NCBI RefSeq assembly: GCF_019774615.1
Contig: NZ_CP081497.1
Location: forward strand, 744,001 to 808,000
Direction: 5' to 3'
DNA from: Streptomyces sp. BHT-5-2
GTDB taxonomy: Bacteria > Actinomycetota > Actinomycetes > Streptomycetales > Streptomycetaceae
DNA length: 64,000 nucleotides
In this document: in pieces, positions 34,114 through 42,541 of the stretch
Layout of the letters: the number at the start of each line of letters is the position of its first letter
How positions within the stretch are numbered: position 1 is the stretch's first letter
Program-made: the position numbers and the translations under genes
Notes under the pieces: model-generated
The model's input: only the letters and a program-made list of their open reading frames with translations
The model's database searches: none
Told to the model about the DNA's origin: nothing

Positions 34114-34147
34114 CCACTCCACTCAACTCCCCACTCCACGCAACTCC
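34114..34147. repeat. 17-bp tandem duplication
   Basis: CCACTCCACTCAACTCC followed directly by CCACTCCACGCAACTCC (one mismatch). Lies in the leader of the short-chain dehydrogenase-like gene, in a purine-poor stretch. Confidence 0.75.
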
Positions 34148-34187
34148 CCGTTTCCCATCTCCCACTCGACTGATCGCGAGCCCGTGC

Positions 34188-34802
34188 ATGAAGATCGTCG
34201 TCATCGGCGCCACCGGCACCATCGGTTCGTCCCTCGCCGACACCCTGGAAGCGCATCCGGAGCACGAGGTGATCCGTGCCTCCCGGAGCGGCCCCGTCAA
34301 GGTCGATCTGGCGGAGCCCGCCTCCATCGACGCCCTGTTCGCCACGCTCGGCCCCGTCGACGCCGTGGTCGCGGTCGCGGCGAGCGGCGCGATCTCCCGG
34401 ATCGACGCCCCGTCCGACGCCGACTACTTCACCGGTCTCGACGCCAAGCTCCTCGGCCAGGTCCAGTTGGCCCGCCGTGCCGCCCGCTACCTCGCCGATG
34501 ACGGATCCGTCATCCTCACAAGCGGCATCTTCGAGTTCAGCGAGCCCGGTTTGTCCTTCACCGCACTGGTCAACGCCGGTCTCGCCGGATTCGTCCGGAC
34601 CGCGGCGCAGGAGATGCCGCGTGGCATCCGCCTCAACGCCGTGAGCCCCGGCTGGATTTCGGAGACCCTGCGTGCCATCGGGCGCGATGCGGCGGTGGGC
34701 ACCCCCGTTGCCGAGGTGGTCCGCGCCTATGTCGCATTGCTGGCAGGCGCCGACCGTGGGCGCATCGTCGAACCGGGGACACCGGAGGCCCGCAAGGGCT
34801 GA
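34188..34802 (+). CDS. Short-chain dehydrogenase-like protein
   Basis: 204 residues. The Rossmann motif is GATGTIGSS at the N-terminus, and NAVSPGWISETL is the typical SDR segment after the active site. At the place of the catalytic Tyr-x-x-x-Lys the sequence reads SFTALVNAGLAGFVRTAA, without Tyr or Lys, as in a subgroup of short SDRs; the chemistry is therefore uncertain. The ribosome site is poor. Confidence 0.75.
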   Translation: MKIVVIGATGTIGSSLADTLEAHPEHEVIRASRSGPVKVDLAEPASIDALFATLGPVDAVVAVAASGAISRIDAPSDADYFTGLDAKLLGQVQLARRAARYLADDGSVILTSGIFEFSEPGLSFTALVNAGLAGFVRTAAQEMPRGIRLNAVSPGWISETLRAIGRDAAVGTPVAEVVRAYVALLAGADRGRIVEPGTPEARKG

Positions 34803-34898
34803 ACGCTGTCGGCGGACCCGGCGGTGCGCCCGGCCCGGACCGGCAAATATCCGACAGCCGGGCGGTCGTCCGGGCTGCCGCATGAGTAGGGTGCATCC

Positions 34899-36662
34899 AT
34901 GCAGACCAGCGGGGAGGAACAGCGCGGCCACGTGCTGCTGATCGCGGGGGCCAGGGCCACGCACCGACGCACCGTCCAGGTGATACCCAGCGCCAATTTG
35001 GCCGCGCTGACGGCCGTTCCCGTCCCCGTGCTGCTCGGCAGCACCCTGCCGGCCGACCTCGTCCACCTCGATGGCGCACGTGACCAGAACACCATGCTCA
35101 TCAGGTTGCGCACGGCCGCCGCGGCCTCCGGGCCGCTGCTCGTCTACCTCGCCGGACTGCTGACCGTGGACCGCAAGAACCACCGGCTCCACCTCGCGTC
35201 CCCAGGCTCGACCGCCGGCACCACCCGCTACACCGGACTGCCCTGGGAATGGGTGCAGAACGAGCTGCGCCGGCGGCCCGGACCCACGACCGTGCTGATC
35301 GACGTGGCCGCCGACAAGGGCGCCTGGTCCGTACTCCGTGAACGCGGCGGGCTGCCGGAAGTGAACGCCGAGGTGTACGGGGTCATCACGCCGCCCGGCC
35401 TCTCCGGGACGGCCGACGGCATCAGCGTCTACACCCAGCACCTGATCGACGTGTTGCGCTCCCAGCCGGAGCGGCCCGCGGACACCCGACTGCACACGCT
35501 GGCGGTGGCGGCCGCCGCCATACCGCCCGGCACGCTTGTCCTGCCGAACGCCCCGCAGGGCCAGGGTACTTACCCGTCCGACACCGCTGAAACCCAGCCA
35601 AAAGCACCGATCAAGCGACTGCTGTCCGGCGACCGCTCCTTCCTGCCCGTCCTCCGCCGCCGGGATGCCGCGCCCGCGCCCGTGCCGGCTCCGGCGGAGT
35701 TCGACGCCTTCCCGCCGTACCCGACGGCCGCGGCGTACGAGGGCCGGCCCCACATCGGCGACCAGCCCTGGTACCAGGAGCAGCAACCCGCGCACCAGGA
35801 GCAGCAACCCGCCGCGCCGAGTCCGTTCCCCGTACCGGCACCGCAGCAGCCGGCGGCCCTTCCGCCCGCTTCCGCGCCCGCCACCGCGCCCACCCCTGCC
35901 TCTGCCCCTGTCCCGGACCCGACGCCTGCGCCTGCCTCGGCGCCGCTTCCCGCCGCCGCATGGTTCGCCGGCGATCCCGACTCCTCCGGTTCGGCCGCCC
36001 CTCCGGCCGAACGGAACGCCCCCCAGGCACCCCCGCTCTCGTCTCCACCTCCACCCCCGCCGCCTGCGGGGCCTCCAGCACCTCCGGTGTCACAGCAGCA
36101 CCGGCCCGCCCCTGACCCGCTCCCGGAAGCACCCGCGGCACAGCCCACTCCGCCACCGCAGCCTGCACTCCCGCAACAGTCCACGCCGACCCCCACACCG
36201 CCCCCCGCGTCCCCGTCGCCGACCCCCGTGCCCGACCCCAAGCCCCTCATCTGGCAGGCGGCGCAGGCCGGTCGGCACGACCAGGCCGCGGAGATGGCGG
36301 CGGCCTGGGAGCAACAGGCACTGCAGCGCTATGGGTACGATTCGCCGCAAGCCACCGAATGGGCGGAAATCCGGGCCGATCTGGCCCGTATCGCCGGCCG
36401 CTGGCCGCTGGCCACGCAGCTGTGGGTGGCGGCCGCCCGCACACGACTGGCCCATCAGCCGTCCGACTCCGCCGAAGTCCTCAACGCGGCCCGCGGCGCC
36501 CACTATTGCTGGAACCAGATCACCATCCCGGACCAGGCCATCGAGAACGGCCCTGAGCTGATCAATCTGCTGCGCCAGCTGCCCGCGCTCGACCCCCGCC
36601 ATGTCTCCACGGCGCAGAGCCGTCTCCAGTATCTGCACCAGCATCCGACCGGGGGCTCGTGA
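34899..36662 (+). CDS. Proline-rich protein with degenerate caspase-like N-terminus
   Basis: 587 residues in three parts. Residues 1-225 alternate strands and helices in caspase order: VLLIAGARATHRRTVQVI, LLVYLAGLLTVDRKNHRLHL, TTVLIDVAADKGAWSVL. The places where caspases have GH(G) and the catalytic Cys read AGLL and DVAADKG, so it would be inactive. Residues 230-445 are a Pro/Ala/Gln linker. Residues 448-587 are helical and TPR-like (LIWQAAQAGRHDQAAEMAAA, WPLATQLWVAAARTRLA). No Shine-Dalgarno stands out. The fold call is my inference. Confidence 0.65.
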   Translation: MQTSGEEQRGHVLLIAGARATHRRTVQVIPSANLAALTAVPVPVLLGSTLPADLVHLDGARDQNTMLIRLRTAAAASGPLLVYLAGLLTVDRKNHRLHLASPGSTAGTTRYTGLPWEWVQNELRRRPGPTTVLIDVAADKGAWSVLRERGGLPEVNAEVYGVITPPGLSGTADGISVYTQHLIDVLRSQPERPADTRLHTLAVAAAAIPPGTLVLPNAPQGQGTYPSDTAETQPKAPIKRLLSGDRSFLPVLRRRDAAPAPVPAPAEFDAFPPYPTAAAYEGRPHIGDQPWYQEQQPAHQEQQPAAPSPFPVPAPQQPAALPPASAPATAPTPASAPVPDPTPAPASAPLPAAAWFAGDPDSSGSAAPPAERNAPQAPPLSSPPPPPPPAGPPAPPVSQQHRPAPDPLPEAPAAQPTPPPQPALPQQSTPTPTPPPASPSPTPVPDPKPLIWQAAQAGRHDQAAEMAAAWEQQALQRYGYDSPQATEWAEIRADLARIAGRWPLATQLWVAAARTRLAHQPSDSAEVLNAARGAHYCWNQITIPDQAIENGPELINLLRQLPALDPRHVSTAQSRLQYLHQHPTGGS

Positions 36663-36688
36663 CCGCCCTGCACTGACCGCCCTGCACT
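36661..36688. repeat. 14-bp tandem duplication
   Basis: GACCGCCCTGCACT occurs twice head to tail immediately after the proline-rich gene, overlapping its stop codon. Confidence 0.7.
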
Positions 36689-36709
36689 GACCGCGCACGC
36701 ACGGCGCCA

Positions 36710-37420
36710 TCACTGCGCCGACATGTCGGCGTTGACGATGGCGCCGTCGGACACCGTGTAGGTCCCCTCGAACACCTTCACCGAGCCGTCCTTCTGGAGG
36801 GCCCGGACGACGGTGTGGACCTCGTCGCCGCCGTCGGAGTCCTCCGTGCTGAGGTCGATGTGGACGGTGCTGTCGTAGCCGGAGACCCAGTCGGTGTAGC
36901 TGTCGCCGCCGATGTTCTTGCCACCGAGGTCCCAGGCCGTCCTGAAGTCCCGGGAGTTGATCGCGTCGTAGAACTTCTCGACGATTGCGTTCGGGGAGTC
37001 GGTATCGGTGTCGCTGTTGGGCGTCGGTGTCGGCGTCGGCGTCGGGGTTGAGGTTGGGGTTGGGGTCGGTGAGGTGTCCGGAGTGATGGGCAGGTCGGAG
37101 TCGGGTGTCGGGGTGGGGCCGGCATCCGTGGTTGTGGGCGGCGGACCGCCGGACGGCCCGAAGTCGATGGACTGGGAGGCGCCGTCGGCGGAGTGGATGA
37201 CGACGTAGGCCGTGATGCCACCGCCGACGAGCAGGACGGCCAGCAGCCACAGGAGCCACTGGGGGAGGACGGTGGGACCGACCCGGACGTAGCCGCGCGT
37301 GGGGGAGTGGGGCTGGTAGGCGTGGTCCCTCGCGCCGTCGTCGTTGGGCATACCGCATTGCGGGCAGGAGGCCGCGAAGGGATCCCCGAGGGGAGCGCCG
37401 CAGTGGATGCAGGATGGCAT
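36710..37420 (-). CDS. Zinc-ribbon membrane protein with Pro/Thr stalk and NTF2-like domain
   Basis: 236 residues: zinc ribbon at the N-terminus (CIHCGAP and CPQCGMP), one membrane helix (WLLWLLAVLLVGGGITAYVV, about 53-75), a Pro-Thr repeat stalk (about 95-135), then a 95-residue domain beginning AIVEKFYDAINSRDFRTAWD, like the DUF4878/NTF2 outer domains of lipoproteins. The topology predicted is zinc ribbon inside, NTF2-like outside. GGAGGG precedes the ATG. Last gene of a three-gene minus-strand group. Confidence 0.75.
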   Translation of the reverse strand: MPSCIHCGAPLGDPFAASCPQCGMPNDDGARDHAYQPHSPTRGYVRVGPTVLPQWLLWLLAVLLVGGGITAYVVIHSADGASQSIDFGPSGGPPPTTTDAGPTPTPDSDLPITPDTSPTPTPTSTPTPTPTPTPNSDTDTDSPNAIVEKFYDAINSRDFRTAWDLGGKNIGGDSYTDWVSGYDSTVHIDLSTEDSDGGDEVHTVVRALQKDGSVKVFEGTYTVSDGAIVNADMSAQ

Positions 37421-37473
37421 GGTTCCCTCCGTTCCTCGGCCTCCGGCCGCTGCCTCGCCCGCCCTCTGACGGG

Positions 37474-37848
37474 CTACAGACCGTGAATGGCCTCTTCGAT
37501 GGTGACCGCCAGGGATGTCAGTGCGGTGAAACCGGGGACGGCGTCCACGAGGGCTCTGGCGAGGAGCCTGAGTTTGCCGCGGCGCGGGGACTCGGTGGAG
37601 AGTTCCTCGCGGGCGTCCTGCGCGGCCTCGATCAGGTCGGCACGCTCGGGGTGTTCGGACCGGCCGAGTGCGTCGACGAGTTGGGCGAGCAGTTCGGCGA
37701 TCTCCTGGGGCGTGCGCTGTTGCCGGGGTCCTTCGGCCTGGCCCGGGCCGGCATTGTGGACCTCGGCTTTTGCGTTCTTGCCGCTGGCGACGGCGTTGCC
37801 GACGACGGACGAGCCGCCGGTGGCGGTGATGCCGTTGTTGCGCTGCAT
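37474..37848 (-). CDS. Small protein with N-terminal Gly/Ser-rich motif
   Basis: 124 residues. The N-terminus MQRNNGITATGGSSVVGNAV continues VASGKNAKAEV; the rest is helical (TPQEIAELLAQLVDALGR, REELSTES, ALTSLAVTIEEAIHGL). The motif matches, without gaps, the C-terminus of the protein encoded just upstream. ATG 37848 was preferred to 37854 because AAGGA is then 8 bases away. Function unknown. Confidence 0.7.
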   Translation of the reverse strand: MQRNNGITATGGSSVVGNAVASGKNAKAEVHNAGPGQAEGPRQQRTPQEIAELLAQLVDALGRSEHPERADLIEAAQDAREELSTESPRRGKLRLLARALVDAVPGFTALTSLAVTIEEAIHGL

Positions 37849-37885
37849 GGTCATGGTCCTTCGTCTCGGGCGGCGCTGGTGCGCG

Positions 37886-39493
37886 TCAGCTCGCGATCTT
37901 CTTGAGGATGTTCATCGAGATCCGGGACTTCTCACCGGAGGCGACGGAGCTGGATTCCACCTTCGCTCCCTCGCCCGCGATGATGCCGTTGTTGATGATG
38001 ACTTCCTGACGCTGGATCAGTTCATCGACATCGATGCCGTGCGCCTCGGCGAATTCCACGAGGGCGGCCAGGACCCGCCGTTCGACCGTTTTGATGACCA
38101 TTCCGCTGTCAGCCTTCTGGAAATAGCGGAGGTGCTGTGTGGTCGACGCCTGCTGGCGGACGCTCTGCCGGGCACCGTAGTTGAATCGGCGTAGCCGGGT
38201 GATGAGTTTGTCCTGGCGGCGGATGCGCCATTTCATGGCGTAGTCCGGAAAGAATCCGGCGATGGCCCGTACCGGCGCGGCCAGCAGCACGAAGATCGTG
38301 CCGGCCAGCGTCCGAGCGAGCAGGACGACGAGTTCGCCCAGGCGCGGGCGGGGCATCAGGGTGTCGATGATGCGGTACTGGGCCCGCAGCGGGAACAGCA
38401 CGGTCTGTACGGCCTCCACGAAGAGATTGGAGTCCGAGCGGAAGAATCGGAGGAAGAGGGAGGTGACGAGTTCGCCGCGCCAGCTGGTGGAATGCACGGC
38501 CAGGTAGGGGCGGGCGCCTTCTTCGGGGGCGCGTTTCAGAGAATCCAGCAGCTCGGCGGGAATACGGGCGACGGGCCGGCCGAGCGGCTGCGGCAGAAAG
38601 CGTTTGTCGCCCAGTACCGTCGCGCCGTCGACGAATACCCTTTCCTCGATTTCCAGGCACGGGAGGGAAAGGGTGCCGACCCGTTCGGCGATGTGCTCGT
38701 AGAGTTCCTTGACGTCGAAGTTCCGCGGTGTGCCGCCCGGCCGGCTCGATGTGGTGACGTCGAACGAGAGGGACCACGACTCGAGTTCGGTTCCGTAGCC
38801 GATGAAGGGTGAGTAGCCGCTGTAGGTGGTGACGTTTCCGCCGGCGTACGCGGCGATCTGGCCGAGGCGTGTCGCGACGCTTCCGTTGAGCGGACGCGGC
38901 GCGTTCTTGGGGTCGAAGCGGTCGGGGCGGAGGTTTTGCAGATAGCGGCCGTAGAAGGTCGACAGTTCGAAGGAGAGCACCGTCACCCAGGAAAGGAGGA
39001 ACGTCAGCAGGACGGGAAGAGGCCCGCCCCAGAAGAGGAAGACGAATCCGAGCAGGAACAGTACGGCGAGGACGAGATCCCGGCCGTGCCGGCGGGCCTT
39101 GGCCAGATACGCGTGCCGGAGCACCACCGGCACATCGCAGGCAGGGGCTGCGGCCACCCCGAGGTGGGGTTCGGCGGCGATCTCTTTGATGAGCGATCTG
39201 GCGAAGTCACGGTCGAGATAGGCCGCCGCGCACAGATACCGGGTCAGATCCCGTTCACCGCCCCAACGCGGCCCGGCGGAACGGCGGTCGGCGATCCCCT
39301 TGGCGGTCTCGTGGCCGGGGACGGGGGCGGCGGCCCGGGCCGCCGCTGCTGAGGCCGGTATCGAGGGGACGGCGGGCGACGGAAGCTGCGCGGTAGGCGC
39401 TTCGGTGTCCATGGCCGTGCCGCAGGCACTGCAGGACGCGTCCCCTGGAACGGTGTCCCGGCCGCATCCGGGGCACGCTGCTGAACGTGTCAT
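37886..39493 (-). CDS. Zinc-ribbon membrane protein with C-terminal Gly/Ser-rich motif
   Basis: 535 residues. Zinc ribbon at the N-terminus (CPGCGRD and CSACGTA), then a linker, a double membrane segment near 155-190 (LVLAVLFLLGFVFLFWGG, VLLTFLLSWVTVLSF), a large soluble region (GNVTTYSGYSPFIGYGTELE, LGDKRFLPQPLGRPVARIP), another hydrophobic stretch (LVVLLARTLAGTIFVLLAAP) and a basic helix-rich tail ending INNGIIAGEGAKVESSSVAS, then GEKSRI. GGGGGAG lies very close to ATG 39493, so a GTG a few codons upstream is possible. Family not recognised; transcribed first of the three-gene set. Confidence 0.72.
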   Translation of the reverse strand: MTRSAACPGCGRDTVPGDASCSACGTAMDTEAPTAQLPSPAVPSIPASAAAARAAAPVPGHETAKGIADRRSAGPRWGGERDLTRYLCAAAYLDRDFARSLIKEIAAEPHLGVAAAPACDVPVVLRHAYLAKARRHGRDLVLAVLFLLGFVFLFWGGPLPVLLTFLLSWVTVLSFELSTFYGRYLQNLRPDRFDPKNAPRPLNGSVATRLGQIAAYAGGNVTTYSGYSPFIGYGTELESWSLSFDVTTSSRPGGTPRNFDVKELYEHIAERVGTLSLPCLEIEERVFVDGATVLGDKRFLPQPLGRPVARIPAELLDSLKRAPEEGARPYLAVHSTSWRGELVTSLFLRFFRSDSNLFVEAVQTVLFPLRAQYRIIDTLMPRPRLGELVVLLARTLAGTIFVLLAAPVRAIAGFFPDYAMKWRIRRQDKLITRLRRFNYGARQSVRQQASTTQHLRYFQKADSGMVIKTVERRVLAALVEFAEAHGIDVDELIQRQEVIINNGIIAGEGAKVESSSVASGEKSRISMNILKKIAS

Positions 39494-39761
39494 AGCTCCC
39501 CCGTACCTGATAGGCACCACGTCCCTCCAGTGCACCACGGGGGCCGACTGAGGGAGCGTCACCGTCGCACTTCGAAGCGGGACCGTTACCTGGCGCGCCC
39601 CCGACCGCCCCGGCTGCTCCTGTCTTGTTGCCCTGGCGCCGGCGTGAACGTTCCGCGTCTCCGCCCGGCGGACCCGAACCACGATGCCGAGTGCCGGAGG
39701 CGTGGCGGCGGGAGTGCCTGGGGTGCGGTGACGGTCGGGCGCCGACGCACGGTAATTGATG

Positions 39762-39791
39762 TTGACGTCCGACTCGTGCGGCGAATAAATT
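39762..39791 (+). promoter_or_regulatory. Promoter of the esterase-lyase fusion gene
   Basis: TTGACG (39762-39767) with ATAAAT at 39785 (17-base spacer) or TAAATT at 39786 (18-base). Transcription would begin near 39797, leaving about 190 bases of leader. Within the leader TTGCAGG (39840-39846) and CCTGCAA (39869-39875) form an inverted repeat. Confidence 0.5.
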
Positions 39792-39984
39792 TACGCTCGT
39801 CGTAACTTTCATGGGAGGGGCGGCGGTCTGCGGCCTTGATTGCAGGCATCCGATTTGCACCCAATTCGCCTGCAAGGAAAGGGAGTTGGCTGCCCGGGTC
39901 GGCGGTCGCGCCGTTCTGCCTTGCCGCTCTCAGGGGACGCCCGCAGGCATCACCCCCACTCCCCACCCCGCACACGGAGGATCG

Positions 39985-41655
39985 TTGCTGAACGTCACTG
40001 TCGTACCCGCGGCGCCCGGGCAGGCGCAGGCCGTCCGCGACCACGCCGATGCGCTGATCGCCGCCCCGCTCCCGGCCGATGCCGAGGTGCGCGGCGACTG
40101 GGTGCGTGCGCCGGGTGTCGGGGGCGGCGCGGTGCTCTATGTGCACGGCGGTGGGTTTGCCCACTCCATGCCCGAAGCCGAGCGTGTGATGGCCTACCGG
40201 CTGTCCCGGGCGACCGGACGACCGGCCCTGCGCGTGGACTACCGTCTGGCGCCCCCCGACCCCTACCCCGCCGCGCTGGAGGACGTCCTCACCGCCTGGC
40301 AGACCGTGTTGGACGAGGGCGTCGCCGCCTCCGAGGTGGTCTTCGTCGGTGAGTCGGCCGGCGCCACCCTGGTGCTCTCCGCCCTGCTGGAGCTCAGGCG
40401 CACCGGCGGTCCGCTGCCCGGCGCCGCGGTCGTGATCTCCCCGATCACCGACTTCGCCCTGACCGGTGCGTCGCTGGTCGCCAACGACGGGAAGGACGTG
40501 CTCGGTCAGGGCGTCCTGGACGCCGTGGCCCGCGCGTATCTGGCCGGCGCCGACCCGAAGGAGGCGCCCCAGTCACCGCTGTACGGCGATCCGCGCGGAC
40601 TGCCGCCGCTGCTGGTCGCCGTCGGCACCGACGAGGTGCTGCGGGACGACGCGCGCCGCTTCGCCGAGGCCGCGGACGCCGCCGGAGTGAGCGTGTGCCT
40701 GGACGAGTACACGGATCTGCCACATGCCTTCCATCTCTCCGGGGCGGGCGAGGGGCTGCTCGACCGGCTCGGCCGATGGCTCGCCGATCCGGTACGCGAT
40801 GTCACCGTGAGCGGCCCGGAGGCAGGTCCCTACGCACTCGCGGAGGGACCCGACGGGGCCCTGTGGTTCACCCTGGTCCACCAGGGCGCGATCGGTCGCC
40901 GGGACGAGGACGGCCAGATCACCGTACATCCGGTCGGTGCGCGTCCCACCGTGATCGCCCAAGGGCCCGACGGTGCCCTGTGGTTCAGCGAGTACGGGAC
41001 CCACCGCATCGGCCGGATCACCGTCGACGGCGAGGCCACCTCCTTCGCGCCGCCGACCGCGGACGGCGGGCCATTCGGGATCGCCGCGGGCCCGGACGGT
41101 GCGATGTGGTTCACGCTGTCCGCCGCCGACCGCGTCGGCCGGATCACCATGGACGGTGAGATCACCGAGTACCCGTCACCCGGCGCCTTTCCTTCCGCCC
41201 TGACCGCCGGCCCCGACGGCGCCCTGTGGTTCACCCTCAACCAGGGCAACGCCATCGGCCGGATCACCGTCGACGGCGAAGCCACCGCGTACCCGCTGCC
41301 GACGGCGTCCGCCGCCCCGGTGGGCATCACGGCGGGACCGGACGGTGCCCTGTGGTTCACCGAGATCGGTGCGGGGCAGATCGGCCGCATCACGGTGGAC
41401 GGCACCGTCACCGAGTACCCGCTGCCCGATCGCCAGGCACGTCCGCACGCCCTCACCACCGGCCCCGACGGCGCCGTGTGGTTCACCGAATGGGGCGGCA
41501 ACCGGGTCGGGCGGATCGGCACCGACGGCCGGATCACCGGCTACGACCTGCCCCGCCCTGCCTGTGAGCCGCACGGCATCGTCCAGCACCGCGGTGCGGT
41601 CTGGTGCGCCCTGGAGACGGGTTCCCTGGCCAGGATCGCGGTACCCGCCGAATAG
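39985..41655 (+). CDS. Fusion of HSL-type esterase and virginiamycin B lyase-like propeller
   Basis: 556 residues with two enzyme domains. Residues 1-270 are an HSL hydrolase: YVHGGGFAHS, VDYRLAPPD, nucleophile GESAGA, Asp and His near VAVGTDEVLRDDA and LPHAFHLSG. Residues 275-556 are a beta-propeller of about seven repeats with GPDGALWFTE cores, as in streptogramin B lyase (Vgb). The blade PHALTTGPDGAVWFTEW keeps His and Glu 14 residues apart, the spacing of the catalytic His270/Glu284 of staphylococcal Vgb. The residue one blade earlier (His228 in Vgb) is Val here. TTG 39985 follows GGAGG; an ATG at 39811 is in frame but adds Cys-rich filler. Confidence 0.82.
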   Translation: MLNVTVVPAAPGQAQAVRDHADALIAAPLPADAEVRGDWVRAPGVGGGAVLYVHGGGFAHSMPEAERVMAYRLSRATGRPALRVDYRLAPPDPYPAALEDVLTAWQTVLDEGVAASEVVFVGESAGATLVLSALLELRRTGGPLPGAAVVISPITDFALTGASLVANDGKDVLGQGVLDAVARAYLAGADPKEAPQSPLYGDPRGLPPLLVAVGTDEVLRDDARRFAEAADAAGVSVCLDEYTDLPHAFHLSGAGEGLLDRLGRWLADPVRDVTVSGPEAGPYALAEGPDGALWFTLVHQGAIGRRDEDGQITVHPVGARPTVIAQGPDGALWFSEYGTHRIGRITVDGEATSFAPPTADGGPFGIAAGPDGAMWFTLSAADRVGRITMDGEITEYPSPGAFPSALTAGPDGALWFTLNQGNAIGRITVDGEATAYPLPTASAAPVGITAGPDGALWFTEIGAGQIGRITVDGTVTEYPLPDRQARPHALTTGPDGAVWFTEWGGNRVGRIGTDGRITGYDLPRPACEPHGIVQHRGAVWCALETGSLARIAVPAE

Positions 41656-41660
41656 ACGGT

Positions 41661-41713
41661 CCGCCGTGCCTGGGACGGCCGAGGATGACTTGGTGCCGCC
41701 CAGGCACGGGCGG
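41661..41713. terminator. Stem-loop after the fusion gene
   Basis: CCGCCGTGCCTGGG (41661-41674) pairs with CCCAGGCACGGGCGG (41699-41713) with one bulged base; the loop is 24 bases. Confidence 0.6.
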
Positions 41714-41935
41714 CGGTCGTGGAGGGTGGTAGGTGGGCGTGCGGGAGTGTTGCGGGGGCGCAGGCGCCGGGGTGCGCCCGGTACGCACGCCGCAGTGCCT
41801 CGACGGCGGGGCGAAGAATCCGGAAAACCGCCCCATCGCGGCCTGGGCATCGGCCGATACTGGCGGCGGTTCCACGACTGGCCGTTGGCTTCGCCGACGG
41901 CAGTGGTCTTCCCGCCTACACCGAGGAGCATTGCC

Positions 41936-42316
41936 ATGCGTCGCATGCGTTCGTTCGCCGTCGCTTCGGCCGCCCTGGCGGTCGTGTTCGGTCTCGCGCC
42001 CACCGCAGCCGCCGCCTCCGCGGCGCCCGCCCACCGGGCGTCCTACCGTTGTACTCCCGGCTACTTCTGCATCTACAGCGGCTGGAACGGCGGCGGGACC
42101 CGCTGCCAGTGGTCGCAGCGGAGCAAGGCGAACACCGCGGACGACTGTTCCTTCATCCGGAGGGGCCTGAAAGTCCGGTCCGTGTGGAACGGCACCGGTC
42201 ACCGGGTGCAGTACTACACCCAGACCAACTACCACGGCCGGGTCGGCTCCACCCGTGCCGGAACCGGCGGCAACCTGATGGGCAACTACCAGATCCGTTC
42301 CTTCCGCCCGCAGTGA
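41936..42316 (+). CDS. Secreted peptidase inhibitor family I36 protein
   Basis: 126 residues. Signal peptide (MRRMRSFAVASAALAVVFGL...AAAASA), then CTPGYFCIYSGWNGGG, QWSQRSKANTADDCSFI and a C-terminal repeat of the same beta-gamma-crystallin-like strand (VQYYTQTNYHGRVG). This fits the Streptomyces metalloproteinase inhibitor (SMPI) family I36. Four Cys could give two disulfides. GAGGAG lies 7 bases before the ATG. Confidence 0.85.
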   Translation: MRRMRSFAVASAALAVVFGLAPTAAAASAAPAHRASYRCTPGYFCIYSGWNGGGTRCQWSQRSKANTADDCSFIRRGLKVRSVWNGTGHRVQYYTQTNYHGRVGSTRAGTGGNLMGNYQIRSFRPQ

Positions 42317-42541
42317 CGGACGGCCTGGGCTGACGGACTGCCTGGACTGCTGGACCGTGAACTGCCTGCGCTGACGGACCGACTTCCGGCCGGTGACGCT
42401 GTGGGGCACAACAGTGCGTGCTCCACAGCGCCTTGGCCGCGGCTCGTACAAAGTCGAGGGCGAGGAGAGCGAGGGGACTAGATTCAAAAGGAAGAGGAGA
42501 AGGAAGTCCCGTCATGGCCTCGCCGCGGCCAACGATAACAG

